DNA of 64,000 nucleotides from contig JANXCQ010000004.1 of assembly GCA_025060195.1 (NCBI GenBank), positions 124,001-188,000 on the forward strand, read 5' to 3'. Below the pieces are notes generated by a model. The model was not told the DNA's origin. It saw nothing but the letters and a program-made list of their open reading frames with translations, and made no database searches. This DNA comes from Gemmatales bacterium. GTDB taxonomy: Bacteria; Planctomycetota; Planctomycetia; Gemmatales; HRBIN36. Shown here piece by piece: positions 18,335-27,748 of the stretch (its first letter is position 1; every line of letters starts with the position of its first letter). The position numbers were made by a program, and so were the translations under genes.

Positions 18335-19465
18335 ATGACTATGATGGGAATAAAGCAGGGAAACGGATTTTCATGGTGGCTTACCTTCCTCGTGGTCCAG
18401 TGCCTAACCGCGCTCTGCCCTGACCCCTTACACGCTCAAGTCAAGCCAGAGGTTGATTTCAAGGGCCTCGGTGTCCTAGAATCGGACCCAGAGAACTCCC
18501 CTTATGTTTGGCGGCCTCCTACACACGTCTCTACTTATCAGAGAAACCATCTTCTACTACCTTCGCGAAGCTTAGGCCGGACTAATTTATCGCCTCTTTT
18601 CGCTGCTTATCCGTCCATGCGCAACTTGCTAAACTTCCCCGGTGTTCAGCCGACCTTTGCCAATCAGTCTAATATACCAAGCCCCACAACTACAGTGAAG
18701 AGTATCCCTACTTCGTCGCTAAACCCATCATTCCATGATCGTGTATCTAATTCGCGCGGACTGATAAATGGCAGCAACGCTTATATCTATAACTCCCCGT
18801 CAATGACTCACGGAAACGCCTCGAACACTTACCGTTTTGCAGCCCAGGATGTATCCCCGCCTAACCATACGTTAACACCTATCTTTTATCCCTCCCAAGC
18901 CAGCCTCATTTCCCCTAAAACAAGTGGCCTCACCAATTCAACTTATAAGTTTCCTGAAGAACACGCTGGTGGGCCTAACAATTCCTATCGCGCTTTACCT
19001 AATCCAGCCACAGGCAGCGATTCATCAAAGCCCCCTTACTCGGTCACTGCGCCTGCTGGTATGAGTAACCGTTCTGCAGCCGTCACTTCACTGACTGAGG
19101 GCAACCAGCCCATTCCCACGAGCACGCTACCTTCTGTCCCGGCTGGTACCAACGTGTCTCAAAATCCTTCTCCCGTCAACCGCTCTGATCTGAGTGATGC
19201 AACCGCTCGAAATCAACAGGAGTTACCGAAGGGCTCTGGTTGGACACGATTATCCAGCTTGCAGATTCGGCTCGCTTCCGCTTTAGCTCCCGATGCTATC
19301 CAGGTGCACATTACAGGCGTATCGGGTAACACTCTACGACTAAAAATCAAAGTCCCCGACCTTCAGGCTATAGATAGAGTGGCACCTCGAGTGTTTCAAT
19401 TCGCAGAACAAGAAGGCTATGAAATCAAGCCAGAATTCGAGGTTATAAGTCCCACCATGCCCTAG
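18335..19465 (+). CDS. secreted Asn/Ser/Pro-rich protein, unknown function
   Basis: The 376-residue protein has a signal peptide (WWLTFLVVQCLTALCPDPLHA) cut near AQVKPE. Residues 60-290 form a low-complexity region rich in Asn, Ser, Thr and Pro, suited to a flexible surface or wall-spanning segment. The last 75 residues (IRLASALAPDAIQVHITG, NTLRLKIKVPDLQAIDRVAP) look like a small alpha/beta domain. No known domain is identified. The start has a hydrophobic run soon after, which fits export, but no strong ribosome site. It pairs with the lipoprotein gene upstream. Confidence 0.65.
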   Translation: MTMMGIKQGNGFSWWLTFLVVQCLTALCPDPLHAQVKPEVDFKGLGVLESDPENSPYVWRPPTHVSTYQRNHLLLPSRSLGRTNLSPLFAAYPSMRNLLNFPGVQPTFANQSNIPSPTTTVKSIPTSSLNPSFHDRVSNSRGLINGSNAYIYNSPSMTHGNASNTYRFAAQDVSPPNHTLTPIFYPSQASLISPKTSGLTNSTYKFPEEHAGGPNNSYRALPNPATGSDSSKPPYSVTAPAGMSNRSAAVTSLTEGNQPIPTSTLPSVPAGTNVSQNPSPVNRSDLSDATARNQQELPKGSGWTRLSSLQIRLASALAPDAIQVHITGVSGNTLRLKIKVPDLQAIDRVAPRVFQFAEQEGYEIKPEFEVISPTMP

Positions 19466-19525
19466 TGTATCGGAGGAACTTATATGCTAAGCAAGTCTGC
19501 ATTCCGTGTTGGCCACAAACACATG

Positions 19526-21283
19526 TTACATTTGTTCCACGGTGCGAATCCCTAACAGGCTTAGACCCAGGCCAATAGCGCGCGCGGTCAAATCGCACAG
19601 GACTAAGCGACTACGCCGCAAGGTTTCGTCGGGAGCCCTAAGTATAGGATAATTCTGATAAACTGCATTATACGCGTTGGCTAATTCCCAAAGATAGCTG
19701 GTAATATAGTTCGGTTTATACTCATTGGCTGCGTTCTCAACGGCCTCTGGCAAGCGTAAGAGCCAGAGAGCTAGGTTACGTTCCTCGGGCGTAGGCAACT
19801 GAGGGGATTCACGAACCCGCTGAATCTCCTCCGGACTGATTTCCCCTTTACGAAAAATGCTCCGTATCCGCGCATAAGCATATTGCATATACGTTGCAGT
19901 ATTTCCGTCCATAGCCAACATTTTGTCCCAATTAAACACATAGTCACTAGTGCGGTTTTGAGCCAAGTCCGCATATTTAACTGCTCCGATGCCCACCGCC
20001 TCAGCAATTTCAGCGCGTTGCGCTTCCGGGAGGTCGGGACTGTTTGCGTCCACAATGGCACGGGCCCGCCGCACTGCCTCGTCCAACAACGCCTCTAGCT
20101 CTATGGCACCTCCTTCGCGTGTCTTGATAGGCTTGCGATCGGCTCCCAGTACTGAACCGAAAGAGATGTGTTCTAATCGCACATCTCGATATCCCCAGCG
20201 GCGTGCTATAGTAAACAGTTGCTGAAAGTGCAAACTCTGGCGGAAATCCACGACATAGAGAATAGCCTGCGGGTGAAACTTCTCTATGCGATAACGAATC
20301 GTCGCTAAGTCTGTGGTCATGTACGTGAAAGCACCATCTCGTTTCCTGATAATCGCAGGAGGCTGCTGATCACCAAGAAACACTACCACTGCATCGTCGC
20401 TATAAGTCGCAATGCCACGTTGTAATAAGTCCTGAACCACCTCCGCCAGCATCGGGTGATAGAAACTTTCGCCCAGAGTATAGTCGAAATGAATATCCAA
20501 TCGCCGATAGATACGTTCTAACTCCGCCAAGCACCAAGGCATCATACGGCGCCACAGCTCTAAGTTTTCGGGATCACCGGCATGCAACTTAGCAGTCTCG
20601 CGTCGGCACGCCTCGGCTATGGGATTAGCTGCCTCCTCTTCCTCGTCTTCACTCGCCCCACCTGCCTCCTTAATTTTTTGCCGAACTAGCACATATAGGC
20701 GCAACATCTCGCGGACAGGATCCCTTTTCAAGGCTTCATCGTCACGATAGTGTTTGTAGCCATAGATTAGCATGCCAAATTGGGTGCCCCAATCTCCTAA
20801 GTGGTTATCCGTGATAACGCAATGTCCTAAGAACCTCAAGGTGCGTGCTAAGGCGTCTCCTATAATCGTGCTGCGAAGGTGCCCCACATGCATAGGTTTA
20901 GCGACGTTAGGCGAACTATAGTCAATAACAATGGTCTGTGGATTTCCTACTTTAGCCACACCTAAGCGTTCATCGGGCAATATCGCAAGAAGCTGATTGG
21001 CAAGCCAATCGGAGCGCAAGCGTAAGTTAATGAAACCGGGACCTGCAACCTCGGGCGCCTCCGCCACCTCATCTAAATCCAACTTGGCCACGATATCGGC
21101 AGCAACTTCCCGAGGTGGCCTACCTAACAGTTTGCCTAGAGGCATAGCTAGGTTAGCTTGATAATCACCGAAGCGCGGATCGGTAGCAGGCTTAACTAAG
21201 TCGAGGAACTTATCTGGGTCAGCGATGTTCAAGGCTAAGAGTGCCTGACGAAAATGGTCCCGGAGCAAATGTAGTATGTTCAT
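19526..21283 (-). CDS. argS: arginine--tRNA ligase
   Basis: ArgRS charges tRNA(Arg). The class I signature HVGH appears in PMHVGHLRSTIIG at about residue 132, after SSPNVAKP. As in most ArgRS the KMSKS site is altered, here around DRKPIKTREGG. The C-terminal anticodon domain (DGNTATYMQYAYARIRS, LRLPEAVENAA) is complete. At 585 residues the length is normal. Confidence 0.94.
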   Translation of the reverse strand: MNILHLLRDHFRQALLALNIADPDKFLDLVKPATDPRFGDYQANLAMPLGKLLGRPPREVAADIVAKLDLDEVAEAPEVAGPGFINLRLRSDWLANQLLAILPDERLGVAKVGNPQTIVIDYSSPNVAKPMHVGHLRSTIIGDALARTLRFLGHCVITDNHLGDWGTQFGMLIYGYKHYRDDEALKRDPVREMLRLYVLVRQKIKEAGGASEDEEEEAANPIAEACRRETAKLHAGDPENLELWRRMMPWCLAELERIYRRLDIHFDYTLGESFYHPMLAEVVQDLLQRGIATYSDDAVVVFLGDQQPPAIIRKRDGAFTYMTTDLATIRYRIEKFHPQAILYVVDFRQSLHFQQLFTIARRWGYRDVRLEHISFGSVLGADRKPIKTREGGAIELEALLDEAVRRARAIVDANSPDLPEAQRAEIAEAVGIGAVKYADLAQNRTSDYVFNWDKMLAMDGNTATYMQYAYARIRSIFRKGEISPEEIQRVRESPQLPTPEERNLALWLLRLPEAVENAANEYKPNYITSYLWELANAYNAVYQNYPILRAPDETLRRSRLVLCDLTARAIGLGLSLLGIRTVEQM

Positions 21284-21388
21284 AGTTCATGCCACCGTGA
21301 AGCGTAAGAAAAAAACAAGGATAAGCCGCCGCACCCAAAGCAGCTTCACAACGCTTAATCGAGGGCTTGGCACGAAAGCCTAAATGAA

Positions 21389-21793
21389 TCAGGCTTTTCC
21401 GTTGGTCGTCTGCCAAGCGATCTGGGGGGCATCGGCCCAAAGGTGCTCCAAACCGTAATATTCACGGGTGGGCGGATCGAAAATATGCACTACCACGTCG
21501 CCGTAATCTTCGATCACCCACTTGCCACTTTCGTAGCCTTCCAGACCGAGCCGCTGGTCGCCGACCGCACGCATCGCCGCGTCGATCTCCTCGACCAAGG
21601 CATGGAGCTGACGCCGACTCTGCCCAGTCACCAAGACAAGAAAATCGTACAAAGGCGTGATTCGGCGCATGTCCAACACGAGGATATCGCGGGCTTTGTG
21701 TTGGTCGGCAACACGAGCACACAACACCGCACGCTCCAACGCACTCGGCAGATGAGCCCCCACGTGCCGCCGCTTGGTAAGCGTTTCACTCAA
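21389..21793 (-). CDS. rsfS: ribosome silencing factor RsfS (Iojap/YbeB family)
   Basis: RsfS binds uL14 and blocks joining of ribosomal subunits when nutrients are short. The core reads KARDILVLDMRRITPLYDFL, TGQSRRQLHALVEEID, GKWVIEDYGDVVVHIF and YYGLEHLWADAP, all characteristic. The start is a TTG (LSETLTKRR) with GGAGGG eight bases before, giving 134 residues, close to family size. An upstream ATG would give an unusually long N-terminus. Confidence 0.9.
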   Translation of the reverse strand: MSETLTKRRHVGAHLPSALERAVLCARVADQHKARDILVLDMRRITPLYDFLVLVTGQSRRQLHALVEEIDAAMRAVGDQRLGLEGYESGKWVIEDYGDVVVHIFDPPTREYYGLEHLWADAPQIAWQTTNGKA

Positions 21794-21889
21794 CCGTTTT
21801 TCCCTCCTTTCTTTTGTGCATAGTGTTGAGAGCACTACCTCCCAAGTTATTGTATCCACGTGCCATTGCAAATGGAAGCAAAAATTCCA

Positions 21890-22673
21890 GCTAGCCGTCG
21901 GTCTGCAAGCCCATCAGAATTTAGGTGAGCCCACCCGTGGGCAAGTGTTCTTTGCGCCGCCTGTCACCTGGAGCCAAACGAATTTCGCTGGGCCCCTGAT
22001 GTTCCATTACGAAGACCTTCCCGCGGGGCTTAGTTATGATGCGACGAACAGCACCATCTATGGCACAATAGACCACGACTTAGTCACGCCCCAGGATAAT
22101 ATCCGCGATTTCTATGTTCGGCTTACTGTAACCGACTTAGTTACGGATGACACGCAGACGCTGTATTTCCAAAGGCGTGTGGAAACCGATCCTTACCCGG
22201 CCTATGAGTAAGCCGTGCAGCAGGCTCATGACATGTATATCGCCCCGGTGATGCCGGCTGTGCAGGAACGCGACTTGTCTTGGCAACAAGCTATCGCCCA
22301 GGCGGAGAGCGAAGGGGAGTCGGCCTATCAGGCATATCTGGCAGCTTGCCGAGCAGCCGCAGACGCCTATCTGCCAGCCCTGGCGGAGGCGGACAGTGCG
22401 TATGAAGTGGCGATAGAGGAGGCTGAGGCTGCGTATGACTAGGCCCTCGCAGCGGCCGAGAACGAACTACAGGCGGCCTTAGCGCAAGCCTGGGACGCTT
22501 ACACCCAGCGCGTCGAGGCGGACTACCAAGCGGACTTAGCTGCCGCCGACGAGGCTCATCACAGTTACTTAGCTCCTTATCAGGAAGCCTACCAACAAGC
22601 GTATCATTACTGGCTGGACAGCCCTGATGATGAAGGGGCGTATCATGCTTATCTGCAGGCTCGAGTTGGATAG
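21890..22673 (+). pseudogene. fragment of a large surface protein: Ig-like domain plus Ala-rich coiled repeats, two in-frame stops
   Basis: One frame runs through TAA (22209) and TAG (22440). Before the first stop is an Ig/cadherin-like piece (EDLPAGLSYDATNSTIYG, YVRLTVTDLVTDD). After it comes an alanine- and tyrosine-rich helical region in which pieces such as AESEGESAYQAYLAACRAA and ADSAYEVAIEEAEAAYD recur, continuing past the TAG as ALAAAENELQAALAQA to a TAG at 22671. The composition is unchanged across both stops, so they look like point mutations from Gln or Glu codons. No start or signal is present; the 5' end seems lost next to rsfS. Confidence 0.6.
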
Positions 22674-22711
22674 GTGTTTTCGGCTTTGATTCATCGGGCC
22701 AATTACTTCTA

Positions 22712-23528
22712 TTGGAGCGAAGGATAAATCATTTTTTGCCGTATGAGTTACTTTTGCTGGATTGGCAACGAGGAACAGCGAAGCCCATCCCTTCTGGCTA
22801 TGCTGCGCCAGCACTCTTAAGAGAATTAGTTTCTGTCTTGAGCAAGCAATGTCCGGCCTTGAAAACTTTCTATGAATTCGTCAGCCATTACCACGGAACA
22901 TTGAACTATGTTAGCCCAGACTTGAATATGCTAACTTACGGGCTGGAGCCGGGCAGGTTTGTAGGAAAAAAATCTCCTGCAGCGGTGGCTTATCAAGTGT
23001 TGGATTTAAGACATAGTAACGTAGTGCTCACACGAGTTGCACGTGGGAAGGAGGTCCTAAGCAAGCTAGTCTATTCCCCAAAATCACGCTAATTTGGCAG
23101 CATATTTATACTTACTGAGGTATGAAGAAGGCCATCCAAAAAGAATAGGTAGCGAACTAGAAATAATTGCTTTAGAGGGTCTAGGGCAGGCAGTTGTTTT
23201 TGATGACCAGCACCCCCGAATTTGTGGCCGCTATCGGAACTTGTCCCCCGTGGCATTCAGCCCCAATGAGCAAATGCTGCTAACTTTGAGGTACACCAAT
23301 GAATGGTTCGCCAAAGGGTGGGTCATCTTGGACTGGCGCGCGGGTGAGGTGGTGTTTGAAAGAAATTTTCACCCTCAAGATTGTGTATTTGATGTATGCG
23401 TTCCGCCGGATTTCCAATATATAGCTGAGTGTCGTACTATTTTTGACGCCTCTAAGACATACCAGCAAATCGTAGTCTGGTCTATGCCCGCAAAGATACG
23501 TAAGCTTGTTGGGTCTGGGCAGAATTAA
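22712..23528 (+). pseudogene. broken beta-propeller/WD40-like protein gene
   Basis: The first frame (LLLLDWQRGTAKPIP, YQVLDLRHSNVVLTRV) ends at TAA near 23090. A second frame, shifted by one base, continues at once with NLAAYLYLLRYEEGHPK, SPVAFSPNEQMLLTLRY and KGWVILDWRAGEVVFERN. The repeated pattern of a hydrophobic strand followed by LDxR or DWRxG resembles degenerate WD40 blades. A single frameshift explains the break. It may be part of the same dying locus as the upstream fragment. No signal peptide or promoter is evident. Confidence 0.5.
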
Positions 23529-24007
23529 TGCGAATGATTTCAGATGCTTGCAATGCGCATAAATCGCGGTCTGCAATGGACGCGACTTGTGGGGGCTTTT
23601 TGCATTCGACTGCCATAGCGCTGGTGGGTGCCGTGTAGGTTCTATGCAGATAGTCGGGGCGTATTGCATCGCTAGGGCTATAGCCCGGCGCAACTAAGTA
23701 TGAGTGCCGCTGGCCCGGTATTTTGAGAACATGTTTGCTATATCATCCTTACCTGCTTGTCGCCCCTCCCTCGCCTGGTACGAGGGGCAGTGTTTTGAGA
23801 TCATGTGCTTATTTACTTTGCTGTGTATTTACATAATCAAAACAGAGAATTGCCGAGAGGAATTGGATCAAATTGGAATCTTAGTAGGAATCTTGCCGGG
23901 ACTCTATCTATAACAGAAGGAATTAGCCGGAGGGAGCAGACTGCTGGAGTGGAATGTTAGATTGGCGGTAGTTACAATTAATTTGACGGAGGTGTCGTTA
24001 TAGTTGT
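23529..24007. other. intergenic, no convincing gene
   Basis: About 480 bases, richer in A/T than the flanks. A 69-codon frame at 23704-23913 has Cys and Trp scattered and no ribosome site, and I do not accept it as a gene. It may be the tail of the decayed locus to its left. Confidence 0.45.
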
Positions 24008-26323
24008 CTAAGGTCTTGGAGGAGCGGGGATGGGGAGGTGCTGGAGTTGTTGCCCGGTGGCTTGGGCTTGGGGAGCAAGTTGTTGCTCGAGCCGAGTGAG
24101 GAGGTCGCGGACCGGTGCGGGCACAGGTTTCTTGCGGAGTTCGCGGAGTTGTCGTAAGTGGCCTTCGCCGAGTAGGAAGGTATTGGCTTGAACGTGGTCA
24201 TAAAAGGCTTGTGCCAAGGCAATCATTACTGGATCGGGACGTTGGGCCGCTAACAGAGCTTGGGCGAGTGTTTGTTGGACGGTGCGACTGCGAACGTGAG
24301 TGAGAACGGCGGCCGCGTGGGGCGCGAGTTGGTCATCGTTCAGGGCGTTCGTGAGCGCTGGCAGTGCAGCATCAATGGTGAACCCGGGCAGTTCGCCTCG
24401 CGCGATGCGCATGAGCCAGGCAAACGCGGTGTGGCGCATCGCTTGACGTTGGTCTGGGGTCAGCGGTGGAGAGGTACGGTCGATAGCCGTTTGAACGATG
24501 TGTTGGAACATGGCATCGCTGAGTGGTGGCGGTACCGCGAGGGAAATGGAACGAAATCGGTGTTGCAATGCTAGAGCTTCGCGGTAATGGTCCTGGGGAC
24601 CCCAGAGGATTATCGGGACGCTTGCGGTATCGGGGCTTTGACGTAGTAGGCTTACGACGTGATCGAGGGGCAGGTCGGGCAGGCGTAGGTCGAGGACGAA
24701 CATATCGGTGGGTTCGCGCGCGGCTTCGCGGAGTACATCGCGGCAGGCGCGGACAGGCGCTGGGTCGTAGCCGAGTGAACGGAACCGCTCGGCTACTTGA
24801 CGGGCCTCGACGGGATCGGTGAGGGCAAGCACGACGCGGCGGGTGTCGCGGCTATTAATGGTGCGGGCGAGGAGGTGCACGACGCGGCTGTTGCCGGGAA
24901 ATGGCCCTGGCAAGGGGGTTTGTAGGATCACTTGCGTGGCCAGCCATTGGACGCGCGGGTCGGGGTAACTGAGGGCGCGCACGAGCGGAGAGATTGCTCC
25001 TTGCGTAGGCTGGACGAGGCGAGCGTTGCGGATCTCATTGAGTACCTGAAGGATGCCGAAAGCGCTGGCAGTTTTGCGGTTTCGCAATGCTTGGTCGAGG
25101 GCTTCTTCCAGGATGCGCGGGTCGGTGACACTGAGCATGTTGACCAACTCGGGGGCCGTTGCGGTAAGCGGTTTGTTCCACTCGGCAAGTTCAACGGCTC
25201 GTTCCAAAAGCACGTTGATAAGTAGCGTTTGCGCGGGCCGGTAATCGGGTTGGATCGCCAGGATTTTGCGGAGCCAGTAGGTGCTGGCCAGGACTTCGTA
25301 TTCGCGTCGGCTGACCGTTTGAGCGACTAGACCTTTTCCCGCCAGCCATTGCCACCATGTGAGTGGTTCTCCTGGAGGCAGTTCGGCGCGGCGGTGATAG
25401 TAGGCTTCGGCAACGCGGAGCAATTCCTCGCGCCAATCGCCGAGCAAAAATTCTGGCTTTTCAGAGGGAGTTGGTGGTAGAGGCTGATGGAGCAGAGAAG
25501 CCAAAGCTCGGCGGGCTTGATCGCGAAGTGTCGGGGTTTCGTTCGGGTTGGCTTGGGTCAGCCACAGATATGGAATCATGCGCGGGTCGCGTTCCTGGAT
25601 CAGAATGTGAAAGGCAGTAGACCGCAGCGTAAGTGTAGGAGCGTCGGCTAGGACGGTTAGCAGGGGCGCAACCGCGTTGCCGCGCATGTATTGAAGGGTG
25701 GTGACGATGTCTGGGTGTACGTTCTTCTTGTCGGGGTCGGCGAGCGCTTGGATGAGGTACGGTACGGCGCGTTCGCCCGCATGTACCAGCTGCGCCATCG
25801 CGAAGCGCCGTTCGCCGGGGCGACCTTTCAACCGATCAACAAAATACTGGAGGATCTTTTCATCGCCGATACGTCGTTGCAGCGCATGATTGAGTTGTTC
25901 GAGTAAAGCCCTCGGGATGGGAATGAGTTGACCAGTTTTTTCGTCCTTGACGGTGACCTTTTGAAGCTGAGGGTGATCCATGAGGCGGAAGAAGGGCATT
26001 AGTCCTTCGCGGTCGTGCAGGTCGAGAAGGAACTTATCGCGTTCTTCAGGAGCAGATTTTTCTAAGGTTTCCCAAAGGCGCCTCAGCCAGATTTCCGCAC
26101 GGTTGAAATTGCCGACTTCCAGTTCAAAGAAAACTGCGTTCCATAATTCGGGCGGTGTCGTCGGGTGCCGAAGGATTGGTAAGATTAGCTGGAACTGTGC
26201 GGCGCAAGGTGAGGGTGCCAACGTTGAGGCCACCAGTAGGCAGCCGAGGCTGCGAAGCACGATGGTCCCCAGGTGCTTCCGGTAGGTCGGCTGGCCTGCG
26301 AAGTCAGCTGATGTTTGATGCAT
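24008..26323 (-). CDS. exported HEAT-like repeat protein with an embedded receiver-like domain
   Basis: This 771-residue protein has a signal peptide (LGCLLVASTLAPSPCAAQ, about residues 29-46). Helical repeats follow (AVPYLIQALADPDKKN, AVAPLLTVLADAP, SPLVRALSYPDPRVQ), resembling HEAT/PBS lyase repeats. At about residues 497-600 is a response-regulator-like fold: VVLALTDPVEARQVAERF, then MFVLDLRLPDLPLDHV and SVPIILWGPQ. The aspartate of the DLRLPD loop is present, but the acidic pair at the first strand and the conserved lysine after the last strand are not evident, so phosphorylation is doubtful. More helical repeats and a Pro/Gln-rich tail complete it. Its function is unknown. Confidence 0.72.
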   Translation of the reverse strand: MHQTSADFAGQPTYRKHLGTIVLRSLGCLLVASTLAPSPCAAQFQLILPILRHPTTPPELWNAVFFELEVGNFNRAEIWLRRLWETLEKSAPEERDKFLLDLHDREGLMPFFRLMDHPQLQKVTVKDEKTGQLIPIPRALLEQLNHALQRRIGDEKILQYFVDRLKGRPGERRFAMAQLVHAGERAVPYLIQALADPDKKNVHPDIVTTLQYMRGNAVAPLLTVLADAPTLTLRSTAFHILIQERDPRMIPYLWLTQANPNETPTLRDQARRALASLLHQPLPPTPSEKPEFLLGDWREELLRVAEAYYHRRAELPPGEPLTWWQWLAGKGLVAQTVSRREYEVLASTYWLRKILAIQPDYRPAQTLLINVLLERAVELAEWNKPLTATAPELVNMLSVTDPRILEEALDQALRNRKTASAFGILQVLNEIRNARLVQPTQGAISPLVRALSYPDPRVQWLATQVILQTPLPGPFPGNSRVVHLLARTINSRDTRRVVLALTDPVEARQVAERFRSLGYDPAPVRACRDVLREAAREPTDMFVLDLRLPDLPLDHVVSLLRQSPDTASVPIILWGPQDHYREALALQHRFRSISLAVPPPLSDAMFQHIVQTAIDRTSPPLTPDQRQAMRHTAFAWLMRIARGELPGFTIDAALPALTNALNDDQLAPHAAAVLTHVRSRTVQQTLAQALLAAQRPDPVMIALAQAFYDHVQANTFLLGEGHLRQLRELRKKPVPAPVRDLLTRLEQQLAPQAQATGQQLQHLPIPAPPRP

Positions 26324-26393
26324 AGCGATAAACCTTATATTGGGTTATGGCACTATAGCGGGACTTTATGTTGGGACAAACCTCCCTTTACGA

Positions 26394-27677
26394 TCATACT
26401 TCCAACTCTTGGCGAATGAGGTCGTGATAAGTTTCGCGACGACGAATGAGGCGGTGTTTATCGCCATCTACGAGCACTTCGGCAGCCCGACACCGACCGT
26501 TATAATTGGAACTCATGGCCATGCCGTAAGCGCCCGCACTAAAGACCGCTAATAGGTCGCCGCGTTTAACTTCAGGAAACCAGCGGTCGCGAGCGAAAAA
26601 ATCCCCCGATTCGCATACGGGACCGACGATGTCGGCTGGTCGCGTATGAGGCATGGACAGCTCATAGTCCTCGGGCGGTGCGGGCACCTCCTTGGGTGGT
26701 TCCACGGGCCAGATGCGATGGAAGGCGTCGTAGAGCGTAGGTCGAATCAGGTCGTTCATCGCGGCATCTTGAATGATGAAGCGTTTGCCCCCGGATTCTT
26801 TTACATAGAGTACTCGACTCACTAAGATACCCGCGTTGCCCACGATGAAGCGGCCCGGCTCGAGGATCAATTGGCAACCCGTTTGTTCGACGGCGGGTAA
26901 GATGACCTCGGCAAAGGCGTCGGCGGGCAGCCCTTCTTGCTTGCGATAGTGAATGCCGAAGCCACCCCCCATGTTTAGGTAGCGTAGATCGTGTCCTTGA
27001 CGGCGTAGCGCTTCGATCAGAGGCACGGCACGTTCCAGGGCGGCGCGATATGGTTCTGTCGAGTAAATGGGAGAGCCCAGGTGCATATGGATGCCGACTA
27101 ATCGCACATAAGCATGGCCGATCAGGATGTTGCCGAGCTTTTCGATCCGCTCCCAATCCAGTCCAAACTTAGTGCCGCGTTTACCCGTTGTGGTCTTGGT
27201 GTGGGTTTTCGGATCCACGTCGGGATTGACGCGAAAGGCGACGCGAACCGGCTGACGGCGTCGCTCGGCGAGGTCTGTGATGACAGCCAGCTCCCCTTCG
27301 CTCTCTACGTTGAACATGAGAATATTCGCATCGAGGGCTTCAATGATTTCGCGATCGGTTTTGCCTACTCCAGCAAAGACGATTCGTTCCGGGTTCCCGC
27401 CCGCCTGCAGAGCACGAAACAACTCGCCGCCGCTGGTTACGTCAAACCCAGTGCCGTTCTCCCGCAGGAGTCGGCAGATGGCCAAATTCGGATTGGTCTT
27501 GATGCTATAGCAAATCAACGGCTCCGCAAGAGCGAAGGCCCGCTGAATTTGATGGAGATGATGCAGTAAAGTCTTCTTGCTGTAAACGAAAAGCGGCGTG
27601 CCGTAGCGTTCCGCCAATTCTGTCACAGGCACACCTTCGCAATAGAGTACGTGTCCTGTGTAGTAAAAATGATCCAT
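26394..27677 (-). CDS. lysA: diaminopimelate decarboxylase
   Basis: LysA makes lysine from meso-diaminopimelate using pyridoxal phosphate. The PLP lysine lies in ICYSIKTNPNLAICRLL at about residue 58. The glycine-rich phosphate site NMGGGFGIHY and the partner-subunit motif CESGDFFARDR are intact. Its 427 residues fit the family. GAGGGCTAGCCAAG precedes the ATG. It is likely monocistronic; the Uma2 genes upstream are unrelated. Confidence 0.94.
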   Translation of the reverse strand: MDHFYYTGHVLYCEGVPVTELAERYGTPLFVYSKKTLLHHLHQIQRAFALAEPLICYSIKTNPNLAICRLLRENGTGFDVTSGGELFRALQAGGNPERIVFAGVGKTDREIIEALDANILMFNVESEGELAVITDLAERRRQPVRVAFRVNPDVDPKTHTKTTTGKRGTKFGLDWERIEKLGNILIGHAYVRLVGIHMHLGSPIYSTEPYRAALERAVPLIEALRRQGHDLRYLNMGGGFGIHYRKQEGLPADAFAEVILPAVEQTGCQLILEPGRFIVGNAGILVSRVLYVKESGGKRFIIQDAAMNDLIRPTLYDAFHRIWPVEPPKEVPAPPEDYELSMPHTRPADIVGPVCESGDFFARDRWFPEVKRGDLLAVFSAGAYGMAMSSNYNGRCRAAEVLVDGDKHRLIRRRETYHDLIRQELEV

Positions 27678-27748
27678 CTTGGCTAGCCCTCATGAGGATC
27701 GGACCCCAGTTAATTGTTCTAAGGGTGTGGAAAGACATATCTTACGTG

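Noticed and set aside
23704-23913. 69-codon hydrophobic frame
   Set aside because: No ribosome site and a composition typical of AT-rich intergenic DNA.
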